Part shown: positions 1 to 6,435 of the stretch, in pieces
Layout of the letters: every line of letters starts with the position of its first letter
Numbering within the stretch: the first letter of the stretch is position 1
Source: Betaproteobacteria bacterium
GTDB lineage: Bacteria > Pseudomonadota > Gammaproteobacteria > Burkholderiales > SG8-41
Length of the DNA: 15,358 nt
Direction: 5' to 3'
Assembly (NCBI GenBank): GCA_028292065.1
Contig: JAQGNC010000344.1
Coordinates: 1 to 15,358, forward strand
The notes under the pieces: generated by a model
What the model saw: only the letters and a program-made list of their open reading frames with translations
Told to the model about the DNA's origin: nothing
Databases searched by the model: none
Position numbers and translations under genes: made by a program

Positions 1-1092
1 CTCGCGCATTCGTTCGAGCTCGACAGCCTGTGCGACCCGAGCGTCGGCGTGCATCCGGGCGCGTCGCTGACCGCACCCGGCATCCCGGTCGCGCAGGCGC
101 AGGGCCGCAGCGGGCGCGAGCTGCTCACTGCATTCGTCGCGGGTTTCGAAGTGATGTACCGCATCGGTGACGCCGCGCGCCACTCGAGCGAGAAGATCGG
201 TTTTCACGCGCCGGGACTCACGGGCGTATTCGGCGGGGCGATCGTCACCGGGCTCCTGATGAAGCTCGACGCCGAGCGCATGACGAACGCGCTCGGGATC
301 GCGGGCTCGCTCTGCTCCGGGCTGCTCGAGTTCTCGAAGTCGGGCGGCGGGATGGTGAAACGCCTGCACCTGGGCCGCGCGGCTGAAGGCGGGGCGATGG
401 CGGCGACACTCGCGCGCGAGGGTTACACCGGCCCCGAGACCGTGCTCGAAGGGCGCTACGGTTTTCTCAACGTGTTCGCGAAGGAGAGCGATCCGCCGCG
501 GCTCACCGCGGGCCTCGGCCACGAGTGGCACACGCTCAAGACGATGTTCAAGCGCTACGCGTGCCACATCACCGCGCACGTTCCGGTGACCGCTGCGCTC
601 GAGCTCCGGGCGCAGCACGGTTTTCACGGTTCCGACGTCGCCTCGGTCGTCATCGCCACCAATGAAAAAGTCGTGAGCCACCACAACATCACCGAGCCGC
701 AGGACACCATGATGGCGCAGTACAGCGTGCCGTTCTGCGTGGCGCTCGCGCTGCATCGCGATCCGGGCGATCCGAAAGTTTTCGGCGACGACTCGCTGAA
801 CGACCCGTCGATACGCGAGGTCTGCCGCCACACCACGGTCACCGAATACCCGCCGCGGCTCGCCCGCACGCGCTTTTCGACGCTGCTGACGGTGACGCTG
901 AAAGACGGGCGCGAGCTCATCGCCGAAGCGCACGACTACGAGGGCATGCCTGCACGACCGCTCACGCGCGAGCAGCTGCGCGCGAAGTTCCTGAAGCTCA
1001 CTGCCGCGACCAGCGTATACGACCCGCACGCCGTGCTCGCGAAGTTAGAGGCGCTCGAAGCGCTCGACAGCGTCACGTCGCTCTTCGACTGA
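1..1092 (+). CDS. MmgE/PrpD family protein, 5'-truncated by window edge
   Basis: The reading frame is open from base 1, so the gene starts upstream of the window; 363 residues are visible and roughly the first 100 of a typical 450-500 residue MmgE/PrpD protein are missing. The visible part begins with a family-like AHSFELD stretch. It continues with the all-helical segment (SGRELLTAFVAGFEVMYRIG), the glycine-rich GLTGVFGGAIVTG region and the KRLHLGRAAEGG segment that follows the conserved hydrophobic helix. The family includes 2-methylcitrate dehydratase, cis-aconitate decarboxylase and many uncharacterised cytoplasmic dehydratase-like or isomerase-like enzymes, so family membership does not define the substrate. 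The stop codon lies 7 bases before the next gene, an EamA transporter, suggesting co-transcription. An ATG at 49 is internal, not the start. Confidence 0.88.
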   Translation, partial: LAHSFELDSLCDPSVGVHPGASLTAPGIPVAQAQGRSGRELLTAFVAGFEVMYRIGDAARHSSEKIGFHAPGLTGVFGGAIVTGLLMKLDAERMTNALGIAGSLCSGLLEFSKSGGGMVKRLHLGRAAEGGAMAATLAREGYTGPETVLEGRYGFLNVFAKESDPPRLTAGLGHEWHTLKTMFKRYACHITAHVPVTAALELRAQHGFHGSDVASVVIATNEKVVSHHNITEPQDTMMAQYSVPFCVALALHRDPGDPKVFGDDSLNDPSIREVCRHTTVTEYPPRLARTRFSTLLTVTLKDGRELIAEAHDYEGMPARPLTREQLRAKFLKLTAATSVYDPHAVLAKLEALEALDSVTSLFD

Positions 1093-1099
1093 GGTCCGC

Positions 1100-2002
1100 T
1101 TGCAACAGCAACGTACGCTGCACGATTGGGCGCTGCTCCTCGCGCTCGTCGCGATGTGGGGCTCGTCTTTCATGTTCAACAAGCTGAGCGTGGCGACGGT
1201 GCCTCCGGCGACGGTCGTCGCGGGGCGTCTCACGCTCGGCGCGCTGACCCTGCTCGTTTTGATGGTCGGACGAGGGCTGCGCCTGCCGCCGTTCGGCCCG
1301 ATCTGGGGTGCGTATGCGTTGCTCGGGGTGATCGGCAACGCGCTGCCGTTCTATCTGATCGCATGGGGGCAGCAGGTCGTCGACAGCGCGCTGGCGGGCA
1401 TCCTGATCGCGGCGATGCCGCTCGGCACGCTCGTGCTGGCGCACTTCGTGGTGCTCGGCGAGAGGATGACGCGCTACCGTGTGGGCGGCTTCGCGCTGGG
1501 GTTCCTCGGCATCGTTTTCCTGATGGAGCCGCCGGCCGCGCAAAGCATCGGCGGCGCCGCAGTCCCGGTGCTCGCCCAACTCGCGGTGCTCGGCGGCGCG
1601 CTGTGCTATTCGGCCAACAGCGTGCTCGCAAGGCTGCTCGTCAAGACCGATTTCCTCGCCGCGGCCACCGGCACGCTGCTGGTCGCAGCCGTGCTCATGT
1701 TGCCTTTCGCGCTGCTGCACGACCGGCCGTGGACGCTGCAGCCGAGCGGCGCTTCGGCTGCGAGCATCGCGTGGCTCGGCGTCGGACCGACCGCGATTGC
1801 GACGATTCTCTATTTCCGCCTGATCAGCTCCGCGGGTCCGACTTTCATGTCGATGGTCAATTACCTCAGCCCCGCGGTCGCGGTCTTTCTCGGCGTGACG
1901 CTCCTCGGCGAAAAGCCCGGCGTCTCGGCGTATGCCGGGCTCGCGCTCATCCTCATGGGCATCGCGCTCAGCCGGTGGCGCAGCCGATCGGCCCAGGGTT
2001 GA
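1100..2002 (+). CDS. EamA/DMT-superfamily membrane transporter
   Basis: 300 residues, very hydrophobic, with two tandem EamA halves and about ten predicted membrane helices. The family signature WGSSFMFNKLSVATVPP occurs in helix 1 (about residues 20-36), and the second half opens near residue 155 (AQLAVLGGALCYSANSVLARLL) and ends in a short basic tail (SRWRSRSAQG). The family exports or exchanges small metabolites such as amino acids in the inner membrane; the substrate cannot be read from sequence. The start is a TTG at 1100. I prefer it because a GAGG ribosome-binding site (1091-1094) lies just upstream and the next ATG (about 1154) would cut into helix 1. It follows the MmgE/PrpD stop by 7 bases, so an operon is likely. 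Confidence 0.9.
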   Translation: MQQQRTLHDWALLLALVAMWGSSFMFNKLSVATVPPATVVAGRLTLGALTLLVLMVGRGLRLPPFGPIWGAYALLGVIGNALPFYLIAWGQQVVDSALAGILIAAMPLGTLVLAHFVVLGERMTRYRVGGFALGFLGIVFLMEPPAAQSIGGAAVPVLAQLAVLGGALCYSANSVLARLLVKTDFLAAATGTLLVAAVLMLPFALLHDRPWTLQPSGASAASIAWLGVGPTAIATILYFRLISSAGPTFMSMVNYLSPAVAVFLGVTLLGEKPGVSAYAGLALILMGIALSRWRSRSAQG

Positions 2003-2147
2003 CCGTCGTCCCGCGGAGACATCGCCGCACCGCTCGCCTCTTGAAAAAAGCCTGATGGGCCCAAGGTTTAGATACGGGCCCCGCGATTGCTACGAACAGG
2101 CCGAGGCAAGCCGAAGTGCCGCGACGCGGTGCAGACAAAGGACAGAC
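2003..2147 (+). promoter_or_regulatory. Intergenic leader upstream of the DUF3567 gene
   Basis: 145 bp between the EamA and DUF3567 genes. Two GGGCCC palindromes (2057-2062 and 2076-2081) flank an AT-rich AAGGTTTAGATA stretch, and a TTGAAA -35-like hexamer lies at 2041-2046. No hexamer at 16-18 bp spacing looks like a good -10, so the promoter position is unresolved. Read on the minus strand, the GGGCCC pair is followed after 7 bases by six T residues (2042-2047 complement). That could be a weak terminator for the opposite-strand aldolase transcript. The start codon is preceded by AAAGGACAGAC, a good ribosome-binding site. Confidence 0.3.
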
Positions 2148-2381
2148 ATGAACGTCATCTACAACAGCGAGAACTACTACGTCGTCGAATACCCTTCGAA
2201 CCACGGCTACGAGCTCGTCGACAAGCATGCGGCACGCGGCACCTACCTTCAGGGCGACAGCGCCGATAAATTCCTCGAATCGATGAAACACGCGATCTCG
2301 GAAGACGCATCAGCCGAGCACGTCGACGAGTTCCTCGATACGTTCGACGTGCTGATGAACCTGCCGGTGGTGTTTCATTGA
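2148..2381 (+). CDS. DUF3567 family small protein
   Basis: 77 residues, starting MNVIYNSENYYVVEYPSN and ending FDVLMNLPVVFH. The opening pattern (M-x-x-IYNS-x-x-YVV), a central ELVDKHAARGTYLQGDSA stretch and the closing PVV(F/L)H tail match what I recall of DUF3567, a short, probably cytoplasmic family found in Betaproteobacteria. Function is unknown, and there is no signal peptide or membrane segment. The ATG at 2148 is chosen because AAAGGA lies 8 bases upstream and the protein then has the usual family length; a longer in-frame opening from further upstream reads through unrelated sequence. The gene overlaps the convergent aldolase gene by 7 bp at the stop codons, so no terminator can fit between them. 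Confidence 0.85.
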   Translation: MNVIYNSENYYVVEYPSNHGYELVDKHAARGTYLQGDSADKFLESMKHAISEDASAEHVDEFLDTFDVLMNLPVVFH

Positions 2382-3118
2382 GCCTCGCCTCTCCAGCCCG
2401 GCTCGTCGCGATCGAGCATGCGCTTGATCGATTCGAAATGCAGCGCCGCCTGCGCTGATTCCCCGGCCATCTGGCACGCCGTCGTCTGCGCGACGGTTTC
2501 GCGCACGCGACGCAGCGGCCGGCCGGTCTGCATCCCCATGACCTGCAGCATGCACGCGCGCTCGAGGTAATAGAGGTCGTCGAAAGCCGCGGCGACGTTT
2601 GCCCCGGTGACGATGACGCCGTGGTTCGCCAGGAACAGCACGTCCGCGTGACCGAGCCGCGCGCACATCCGGTCGCCTTCGGCCTCATCGAGCGCGAGCC
2701 CGTTGTAATCGTCGTCGTAGGCGACGCGATCGTAGAACTTCAGCGAATTCTGGCTCGCCCATTCCAGGCGCCCGTTCTCGATAACGGTCAGGGTGGTCGC
2801 GTACGGCATGTGGGTGTGCAGCACGCAGCGCGCCGCGGGTTTGCCGCGATGGATGCAGCCGTGGATGAAAAAAGCGGTCGGCTCGACATTGTGGCGCCCG
2901 GTGATCTTGCGTCCGTGCGCGTCGACGACCACCAGGTCAGACGGCGTCACTTCCGACCAGTGCAGCCCCTGCGGGTTGATGAGGAAGCGATCGTCGTGTC
3001 CCGGCAGCGCGACGCTGAAGTGGTTGCACACGCCTTCGCCGAAACCCAGCCGTGCAGCCCAGCGCAACGCCGCTGCCAGATCGACTCTCGTCTCGAGTTC
3101 CATCCTGTCTTCGGTCAT
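2375..3118 (-). CDS. Class II aldolase/adducin family protein
   Basis: 247 residues covering the whole aldolase II fold. Zinc-binding histidines are visible at H101 and H103 (VLHTHMPYAT) and H166 (LANHGV), the pattern of fuculose-phosphate-aldolase-like enzymes. The N-terminal GEGVCNHFSV (28-36) and the FLINPQGLHWSEVTPSDLV segment (45-63) match the phosphate or substrate loop region of family members of about 250 residues. These proteins cleave or decarboxylate small sugar-derived acids; the actual substrate is not identifiable. The ATG overlaps the TGA of the membrane-protein gene in an ATGA tetranucleotide (3115-3118), indicating translational coupling. The 3' end overlaps the convergent DUF3567 gene. 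Confidence 0.9.
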   Translation of the reverse strand: MTEDRMELETRVDLAAALRWAARLGFGEGVCNHFSVALPGHDDRFLINPQGLHWSEVTPSDLVVVDAHGRKITGRHNVEPTAFFIHGCIHRGKPAARCVLHTHMPYATTLTVIENGRLEWASQNSLKFYDRVAYDDDYNGLALDEAEGDRMCARLGHADVLFLANHGVIVTGANVAAAFDDLYYLERACMLQVMGMQTGRPLRRVRETVAQTTACQMAGESAQAALHFESIKRMLDRDEPGWRGEAQ

Positions 3119-3702
3119 GATGTCGGTGCTCCTTGCGTCGCGGGTGCCGCGGGGTTTTCGATGAGCGCTTTCACTTCTTCCATCAGCGCCTCCCCGCGCA
3201 GCGTTTCGGCGACGACCACCCGCCGCGCGTGCCGGTCGCGCGCGACGAGCTGGTACGACGGCACCGAGCTGAAGAGGCTCTGGTAGCGCGAAGGGATTTC
3301 CGGCTGCACGGCGACGATGTCGTTGCGGTCGAGCCGGCGGCGCCTGACCACCACCCCGAACACCAGTCGCGCCGTGTCTATGGCGCCCGCGCTCACGCGC
3401 ACGCGCAGCGCGTTCGCGAGCATGTAGATCGCGACGGCGACGATGAAGCCGCCGAACGCGACGAACGGCACGACGAAACCGCCGAGCAGCGAAGCGCCGA
3501 GGAGATTGCCCGCGTTGGCGACCGCCAGCGGCAGCAGGGCGATGATCGCAATGCCCGGCATCGCCGCGGCGATCACGCCGAAAGCGGCCAGCGGCAGCGC
3601 CACTTCAGGCGCGCGCAACGGCGGGAAGTAAAGCTCGACGTCGTCAGCGGTGCGGGTGATCCGCACTGCGGTGTTACGAGCCTCTCGAGATTGCTTCGTC
3701 AC
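3115..3702 (-). CDS. Two-helix membrane protein with PH-like cytoplasmic tail, function unknown
   Basis: 195 residues from a GTG at 3702. Two long hydrophobic segments (about residues 33-62 and 70-97) are followed by a basic linker (VVRRRRLDRNDI) and a soluble beta-rich tail of about 80 residues, a layout seen in bacterial membrane PH-like or YcxB-like proteins. I do not recognise a specific family. The first 12 codons (MTKQSREARNTA) are encoded by a REP-like dispersed repeat, which also supplies a GAGGA ribosome-binding site 6 bases before the GTG. An alternative GTG at 3666, giving 183 residues and starting MRITRTADDVELYF, may be the ancestral start but has no well-placed ribosome-binding site. 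The stop codon overlaps the aldolase start. Confidence 0.6.
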   Translation of the reverse strand: MTKQSREARNTAVRITRTADDVELYFPPLRAPEVALPLAAFGVIAAAMPGIAIIALLPLAVANAGNLLGASLLGGFVVPFVAFGGFIVAVAIYMLANALRVRVSAGAIDTARLVFGVVVRRRRLDRNDIVAVQPEIPSRYQSLFSSVPSYQLVARDRHARRVVVAETLRGEALMEEVKALIENPAAPATQGAPTS

Positions 3703-3721
3703 GCCGTTCCTCGCAATGACA
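3683..3721 (-). repeat. REP-like dispersed repeat (GTCATTGCGAGGAA…GACGAAGCAATCTCGAG type)
   Basis: Read on the minus strand, the stretch begins GTCATTGCGAGGAACGGC and ends GACGAAGCAATCTCGAG. This matches, from memory, a palindromic element scattered through many proteobacterial and environmental genomes. The arms ATTGC (3690-3694) and GCAAT (3713-3717) pair across an imperfect GC-rich centre. It lies between the Bug gene and the membrane-protein gene, and its central GTG is the best-supported start of the latter. Confidence 0.6.
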
Positions 3722-3737
3722 ACCGGTGGCAGTCACC

Positions 3738-3822
3738 TTCACCCTTCACCCTTCACCCTTCACCCTTCACCCTTCACCCTTCACCCTTCACCCTTCACGC
3801 GCCACGCGCCACGCGCCACGCC
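3738..3822. repeat. Heptanucleotide tandem array (8 x TTCACCC plus 3 x GCGCCAC)
   Basis: Eight exact copies of TTCACCC run from 3738 to 3793. They are followed by a partial TTCAC and then three exact GCGCCAC copies (3799-3819), ending at the base next to the Bug gene's stop codon (3823-3825). On the transcribed minus strand this reads stop, (GTGGCGC)n, (GTGAAGG)n. The unit length of 7 is kept across the change in sequence, which suggests both arose by slipped replication of one ancestral heptamer type. Similar heptads recur at 6271-6433 and 14979-15090. Confidence 0.9.
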
Positions 3823-4791
3823 TCAATCCAGCTGTATCTTCGCGAACTTCGCCACCTTCGCCCATTTCGCGGCTTCGGCCCTGATGAATGCCGCGAACTC
3901 CGCCGGCGAGTTGCCGGATGCGATGGCGCCGTTCCTGAGCATCGCTTCCTTGCCTGCGGGCGAGCGCAATTCGGCGGCGACCGGCGCGTGGATGCGGTTG
4001 ATGATCTCCGACGAGGTTCCCGCGGGCATGACGATGCCGTTCCACGAGCCGCCGTCGAAGTCCTTCACGCCGCTTTCGGCGACGCTCGGCAGCTCGGGCA
4101 TGGCGGGGAAACGCTCTTTGGTCGAGATCGCGATGCCTCTCAACCGCCCCGATTTCACGTGCGGGATCACGCCGATCGCGGTGTTGAAAGCGGTCTGCAC
4201 CTGCCCCGAAATCTGGTCGAGCACCGCAGGCGCCTGTCCTTTGTAAGGCACGTGGACGAGCTCGACGCCGGCCATGTACTTGAACATTTCCATCAGCATG
4301 TGCGGGCTCGTGCCGTTGCCCGTCGAGGCATACGACATCTGGCCCGGCTTCGACTTCGCGAGCGCGACCAGCTCTTTCACGTTCTTCACCGGCAGCGAGG
4401 GGTGCACGGTCAGCATGCTCGGGAGCTGCGCCATCAGCATCACGTGCGCGAAATCCTTCACCGGGTCGAAAGGAAGCTTGCGGTAAATGGCGGGCGAGAT
4501 GCTTTGCGCGACGGTCATGACGCACACCGTGGAACCGTCCGGCGGCGACTTCGCGCACAGCTCCATGCCGATGTTGCCGCCGGCGCCCGCGCGGTTGTCC
4601 GCGATGAACTGCACGCCGTAAGCCTTGGTGAGGGTATCGGCGGCGAAGCGCCCCATAATGTCGGTCGGGCCGCCCGGCGGAAAAGGGATGATGACGCGCA
4701 CCGGCTTGGTCGGGTACTGCTGGGCATGGGCCGAAAAGGCGCAGGTCAGGACGGCGGCGGCGACCGCTTTGAGCGCGCGCGGATAGAGCAT
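3823..4791 (-). CDS. Bug/TctC-type tripartite tricarboxylate transporter substrate-binding protein
   Basis: 322 residues with a clear Sec signal peptide (about residues 1-23, cleavage after SAHA). The mature protein begins QQYPTKPVRVIIPFPPGGPTDIMGR, where the PFPPGGxTD loop is the hallmark of Bug proteins. The remaining family features are present in order: DNRAGAGGNIG, a YRKLPFDPVKDFAHV segment and a conserved SYASTGNGTSPHM loop. These periplasmic receptors bind carboxylates and hand them to TctAB-type membrane proteins, which are not encoded in this window, so it is an orphan receptor as seen here. Start: ATG at 4791 with GAGGAGAA about 6-13 bases upstream. The stop codon abuts the heptamer array. 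Confidence 0.93.
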   Translation of the reverse strand: MLYPRALKAVAAAVLTCAFSAHAQQYPTKPVRVIIPFPPGGPTDIMGRFAADTLTKAYGVQFIADNRAGAGGNIGMELCAKSPPDGSTVCVMTVAQSISPAIYRKLPFDPVKDFAHVMLMAQLPSMLTVHPSLPVKNVKELVALAKSKPGQMSYASTGNGTSPHMLMEMFKYMAGVELVHVPYKGQAPAVLDQISGQVQTAFNTAIGVIPHVKSGRLRGIAISTKERFPAMPELPSVAESGVKDFDGGSWNGIVMPAGTSSEIINRIHAPVAAELRSPAGKEAMLRNGAIASGNSPAEFAAFIRAEAAKWAKVAKFAKIQLD

Positions 4792-4830
4792 TATCAGGTT
4801 CTCCTCGGAGGGGGTCTATCGTGTGCCGCG

Positions 4831-4836
4831 ATTATG
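4831..4836 (-). promoter_or_regulatory. Candidate -10 box for the Bug gene
   Basis: On the minus strand the gap before the Bug gene contains CATAAT, five of six matches to TATAAT, about 40 bases before the ATG. The implied 5' leader is about 30 nt. No convincing -35 exists at 17 bp; that position falls inside the GC-rich hairpin at 4844-4865. A promoter here would need an activator or be weak. Confidence 0.35.
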
Positions 4837-4843
4837 CCGGAAC

Positions 4844-4865
4844 GCGGCGGCGCTCGTGCCGCCGC
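4844..4865 (-). other. GC-rich hairpin after the exonuclease stop codon
   Basis: Perfect 8-bp inverted repeat GCGGCGGC / GCCGCCGC around a 6-base loop, beginning 4 bases after the exonuclease TAA. There is no T-tract, so this is not a classic Rho-independent terminator. It could pause RNA polymerase or protect the mRNA end between the exonuclease and Bug genes. Confidence 0.4.
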
Positions 4866-4869
4866 CCGG

Positions 4870-6264
4870 TTATGCAGAGAGCACGACGACGTCGCAGTTG
4901 CGCGGCGGCGACTTGAGCAGGCGCACCAGCGTCTTGTAGGTATCGAGGTCGAAAGGGGCGTCCGCGGCGCTCTGCGCGAGCTCGTGCAGCTCGGGTTCGC
5001 AATGCGCGGTGCCCAGGTGCCGCCAGCGGTCGATCACGTGCAGCTCGATGCGATCGCTGTACGGATCGCGCTCGCGCACCGCGATGCGGCCTCGATACGG
5101 CCACGCTTTGAGCCTCAGCCTCGCGAGCGCCTGCACGGCGCGCATCGCGTGGGCGATCGTCGACTCGCGTCCGACGCACGCCCCGCGGCAGCGCCCCGAT
5201 TCGAGTGCCGAGCAGCCTGATGCCGCAGCTTCGAGCCCGAGCAGCGCGCGGCACAGGCCGTAGGCATTCGCGAGCTCGCGCAGCGCGGTCGTCGCGGTGG
5301 CGCGCGAGCGAAAAGCCCCGTACAGATGCTCGACCGGAAGCTCGTCGATTTCGTGTGAGCCGACGAGCCGCGGCGGCGTATCGGGCGTGTCGGGGCGCCA
5401 CAGCCACGACCATGATTCGTCCCGCGCCTGCGCGTTGTGCTCAGGCGCCAGATCCCTGACGAGCCTCGCGTGCTCGAAATGCGCGCCGAGCTCGCCCGCG
5501 GTCTCGACCCAGCTCACCCGCCTCACCGCCTGAGCGATCTTCAGGTCCTTGCCGGGCCTGCGCTCGCCCGAGAAGTGGACGAGCACGCGCGAGCGGATGT
5601 TCGCGCTCTTGCCGACGTACAGCGCGCAGTCGTCGTCGCCGTGGAAGATGTAGACGCCCGGCAGCTCGGGCAGCGTGTCGTAGAGGTCGGCCGGCAGCGC
5701 AGGCGGAACGGCGGGCCGCCTGAGGAGCTCCGCGCACGCGGCTTCGAGCACGTCGGGCTCGAGCTCGCGTTTCCAGATCTGCGCGAGCTCCCACAGCACG
5801 CGTGCGTCGCCGAGCGCGCGATGGCGGTCGACGCAGAACAGCGAGTGCCTGATGATGAGCGCGTCGAGGTTGTGCCGCGGGTGCTGCGGAAACAGGCGCC
5901 GCGAGAGCTTGACGGTGCACAGCACCGGCGCCGCAAAGCGCAATCCGGCCCGCAGGAGCTCGCCTTTGACAAAGCCGTAATCGAAACGCGCATTGTGCGC
6001 GGCGAACACCTTGCCTTCCAGGCGCGCGGCGAGCGCGGCGCTGACCTCCCCGAAAGTCGGGGCGGCGGCGACCATCTCGTCGGTGATGCCGGTGAGGACC
6101 TGGATGCCGTGCGGGATGCGGCGCCCCGGGTTGATCAGCGTCGACCACTCGCCGACGACCACCCCGCGGTTCACCTCGACGAGACCGATCTCGATGATGC
6201 GGTCGAGCGTCGCGCTGCCGCCGGTCGTCTCGAGATCGAGGAAGACGATGTGGTGGTTGAACAT
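4870..6264 (-). CDS. DEDDh exonuclease fused to UvrC/Cho-like GIY-YIG module
   Basis: 464 residues. Residues 4-160 form a DnaQ-like 3'-5' exonuclease: FLDLETTGG gives D10 and E12, NARFD gives D95, and DRHRALGDA gives H148 and D153, a complete DEDDh set. Residues 196-275 form a GIY-YIG nuclease domain (GVYIF, ALYVGKS, R224 or R226, E264 in AHFEHARLVRDL, then PEHN as in UvrC). Four cysteines at 338, 351, 359 and 363 (C-x12-C-x7-C-x3-C, including GRCRGACVG) closely match the UvrC iron-sulfur cysteine spacing. The protein probably acts in DNA repair; such fusions are annotated as polymerase III epsilon-like or Cho-like. The ATG at 6264 is chosen because the protein then starts directly at the exonuclease fold. 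The frame stays open upstream but there it only translates the heptad repeat. No ribosome-binding site is visible. Confidence 0.9.
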   Translation of the reverse strand: MFNHHIVFLDLETTGGSATLDRIIEIGLVEVNRGVVVGEWSTLINPGRRIPHGIQVLTGITDEMVAAAPTFGEVSAALAARLEGKVFAAHNARFDYGFVKGELLRAGLRFAAPVLCTVKLSRRLFPQHPRHNLDALIIRHSLFCVDRHRALGDARVLWELAQIWKRELEPDVLEAACAELLRRPAVPPALPADLYDTLPELPGVYIFHGDDDCALYVGKSANIRSRVLVHFSGERRPGKDLKIAQAVRRVSWVETAGELGAHFEHARLVRDLAPEHNAQARDESWSWLWRPDTPDTPPRLVGSHEIDELPVEHLYGAFRSRATATTALRELANAYGLCRALLGLEAAASGCSALESGRCRGACVGRESTIAHAMRAVQALARLRLKAWPYRGRIAVRERDPYSDRIELHVIDRWRHLGTAHCEPELHELAQSAADAPFDLDTYKTLVRLLKSPPRNCDVVVLSA

Positions 6265-6270
6265 AGCTTT

Positions 6271-6433
6271 GAAGGCGTGAGGCGTAAGGAGTGAGGCGGG
6301 AGGGGTGAGGCGTGAGGCGTCAGGAGGGGAGAGGCGGGAGGAGACGAGTGAAGCGTGAAAGCGCAGGGGCGAGGCAACAGACTGGGATCCACCGGCGCCG
6401 TTGCGCCTCACCCCTTACGCCTCACGCCTCACG
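6271..6433. repeat. Heptad-repeat element with long inverted arms, between iclR and exonuclease
   Basis: The 171-bp gap is almost filled by degenerate heptads (GTGAGGC, GTAAGGA, GGGAGGG, GTGAGGC and similar). Bases 6274-6298 and 6404-6428 are inverted copies matching at 24 of 25 positions, so the transcript could form a long hairpin with a loop of about 105 nt. On the transcribed minus strand the purine-rich arm begins 2 bases after the iclR TAG (6436-6438). A CGGCGCCGG core follows, and pyrimidine-rich heptads end a few bases before the exonuclease ATG. No Shine-Dalgarno sequence remains upstream of that ATG. The arrangement closely parallels 14979-15090. Confidence 0.85.
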
Positions 6434-6435
6434 TA

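Noticed and set aside
2041..2081. Confident sigma-70 promoter for the DUF3567 gene
   Set aside because: TTGAAA has no good -10 at 16-18 bp; the AT-rich TTTAGATA lies 20 bp or more away.
3738..3793. Phase-variable coding repeat
   Set aside because: The array lies after the Bug stop codon and outside any supported reading frame, so copy number cannot shift a frame; only spacing effects are possible.
3133..5220. Very long open frame on the plus strand opposite the membrane-protein, Bug and exonuclease genes
   Set aside because: Composition is Arg/His/Asp-rich without domains, and it lies antisense to three well-supported genes. It is a typical high-GC shadow frame that also translates the heptad array.
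6265..6411. N-terminal extension of the exonuclease upstream of 6264
   Set aside because: The extra 49 residues only translate the heptad element (Ser/Pro/Leu/Thr/His-rich), and the exonuclease fold starts right at the ATG at 6264.
6271..6433. CRISPR array interpretation of the heptad loci
   Set aside because: Units are 7 bp, adjacent and without unique spacers; no cas genes are nearby.
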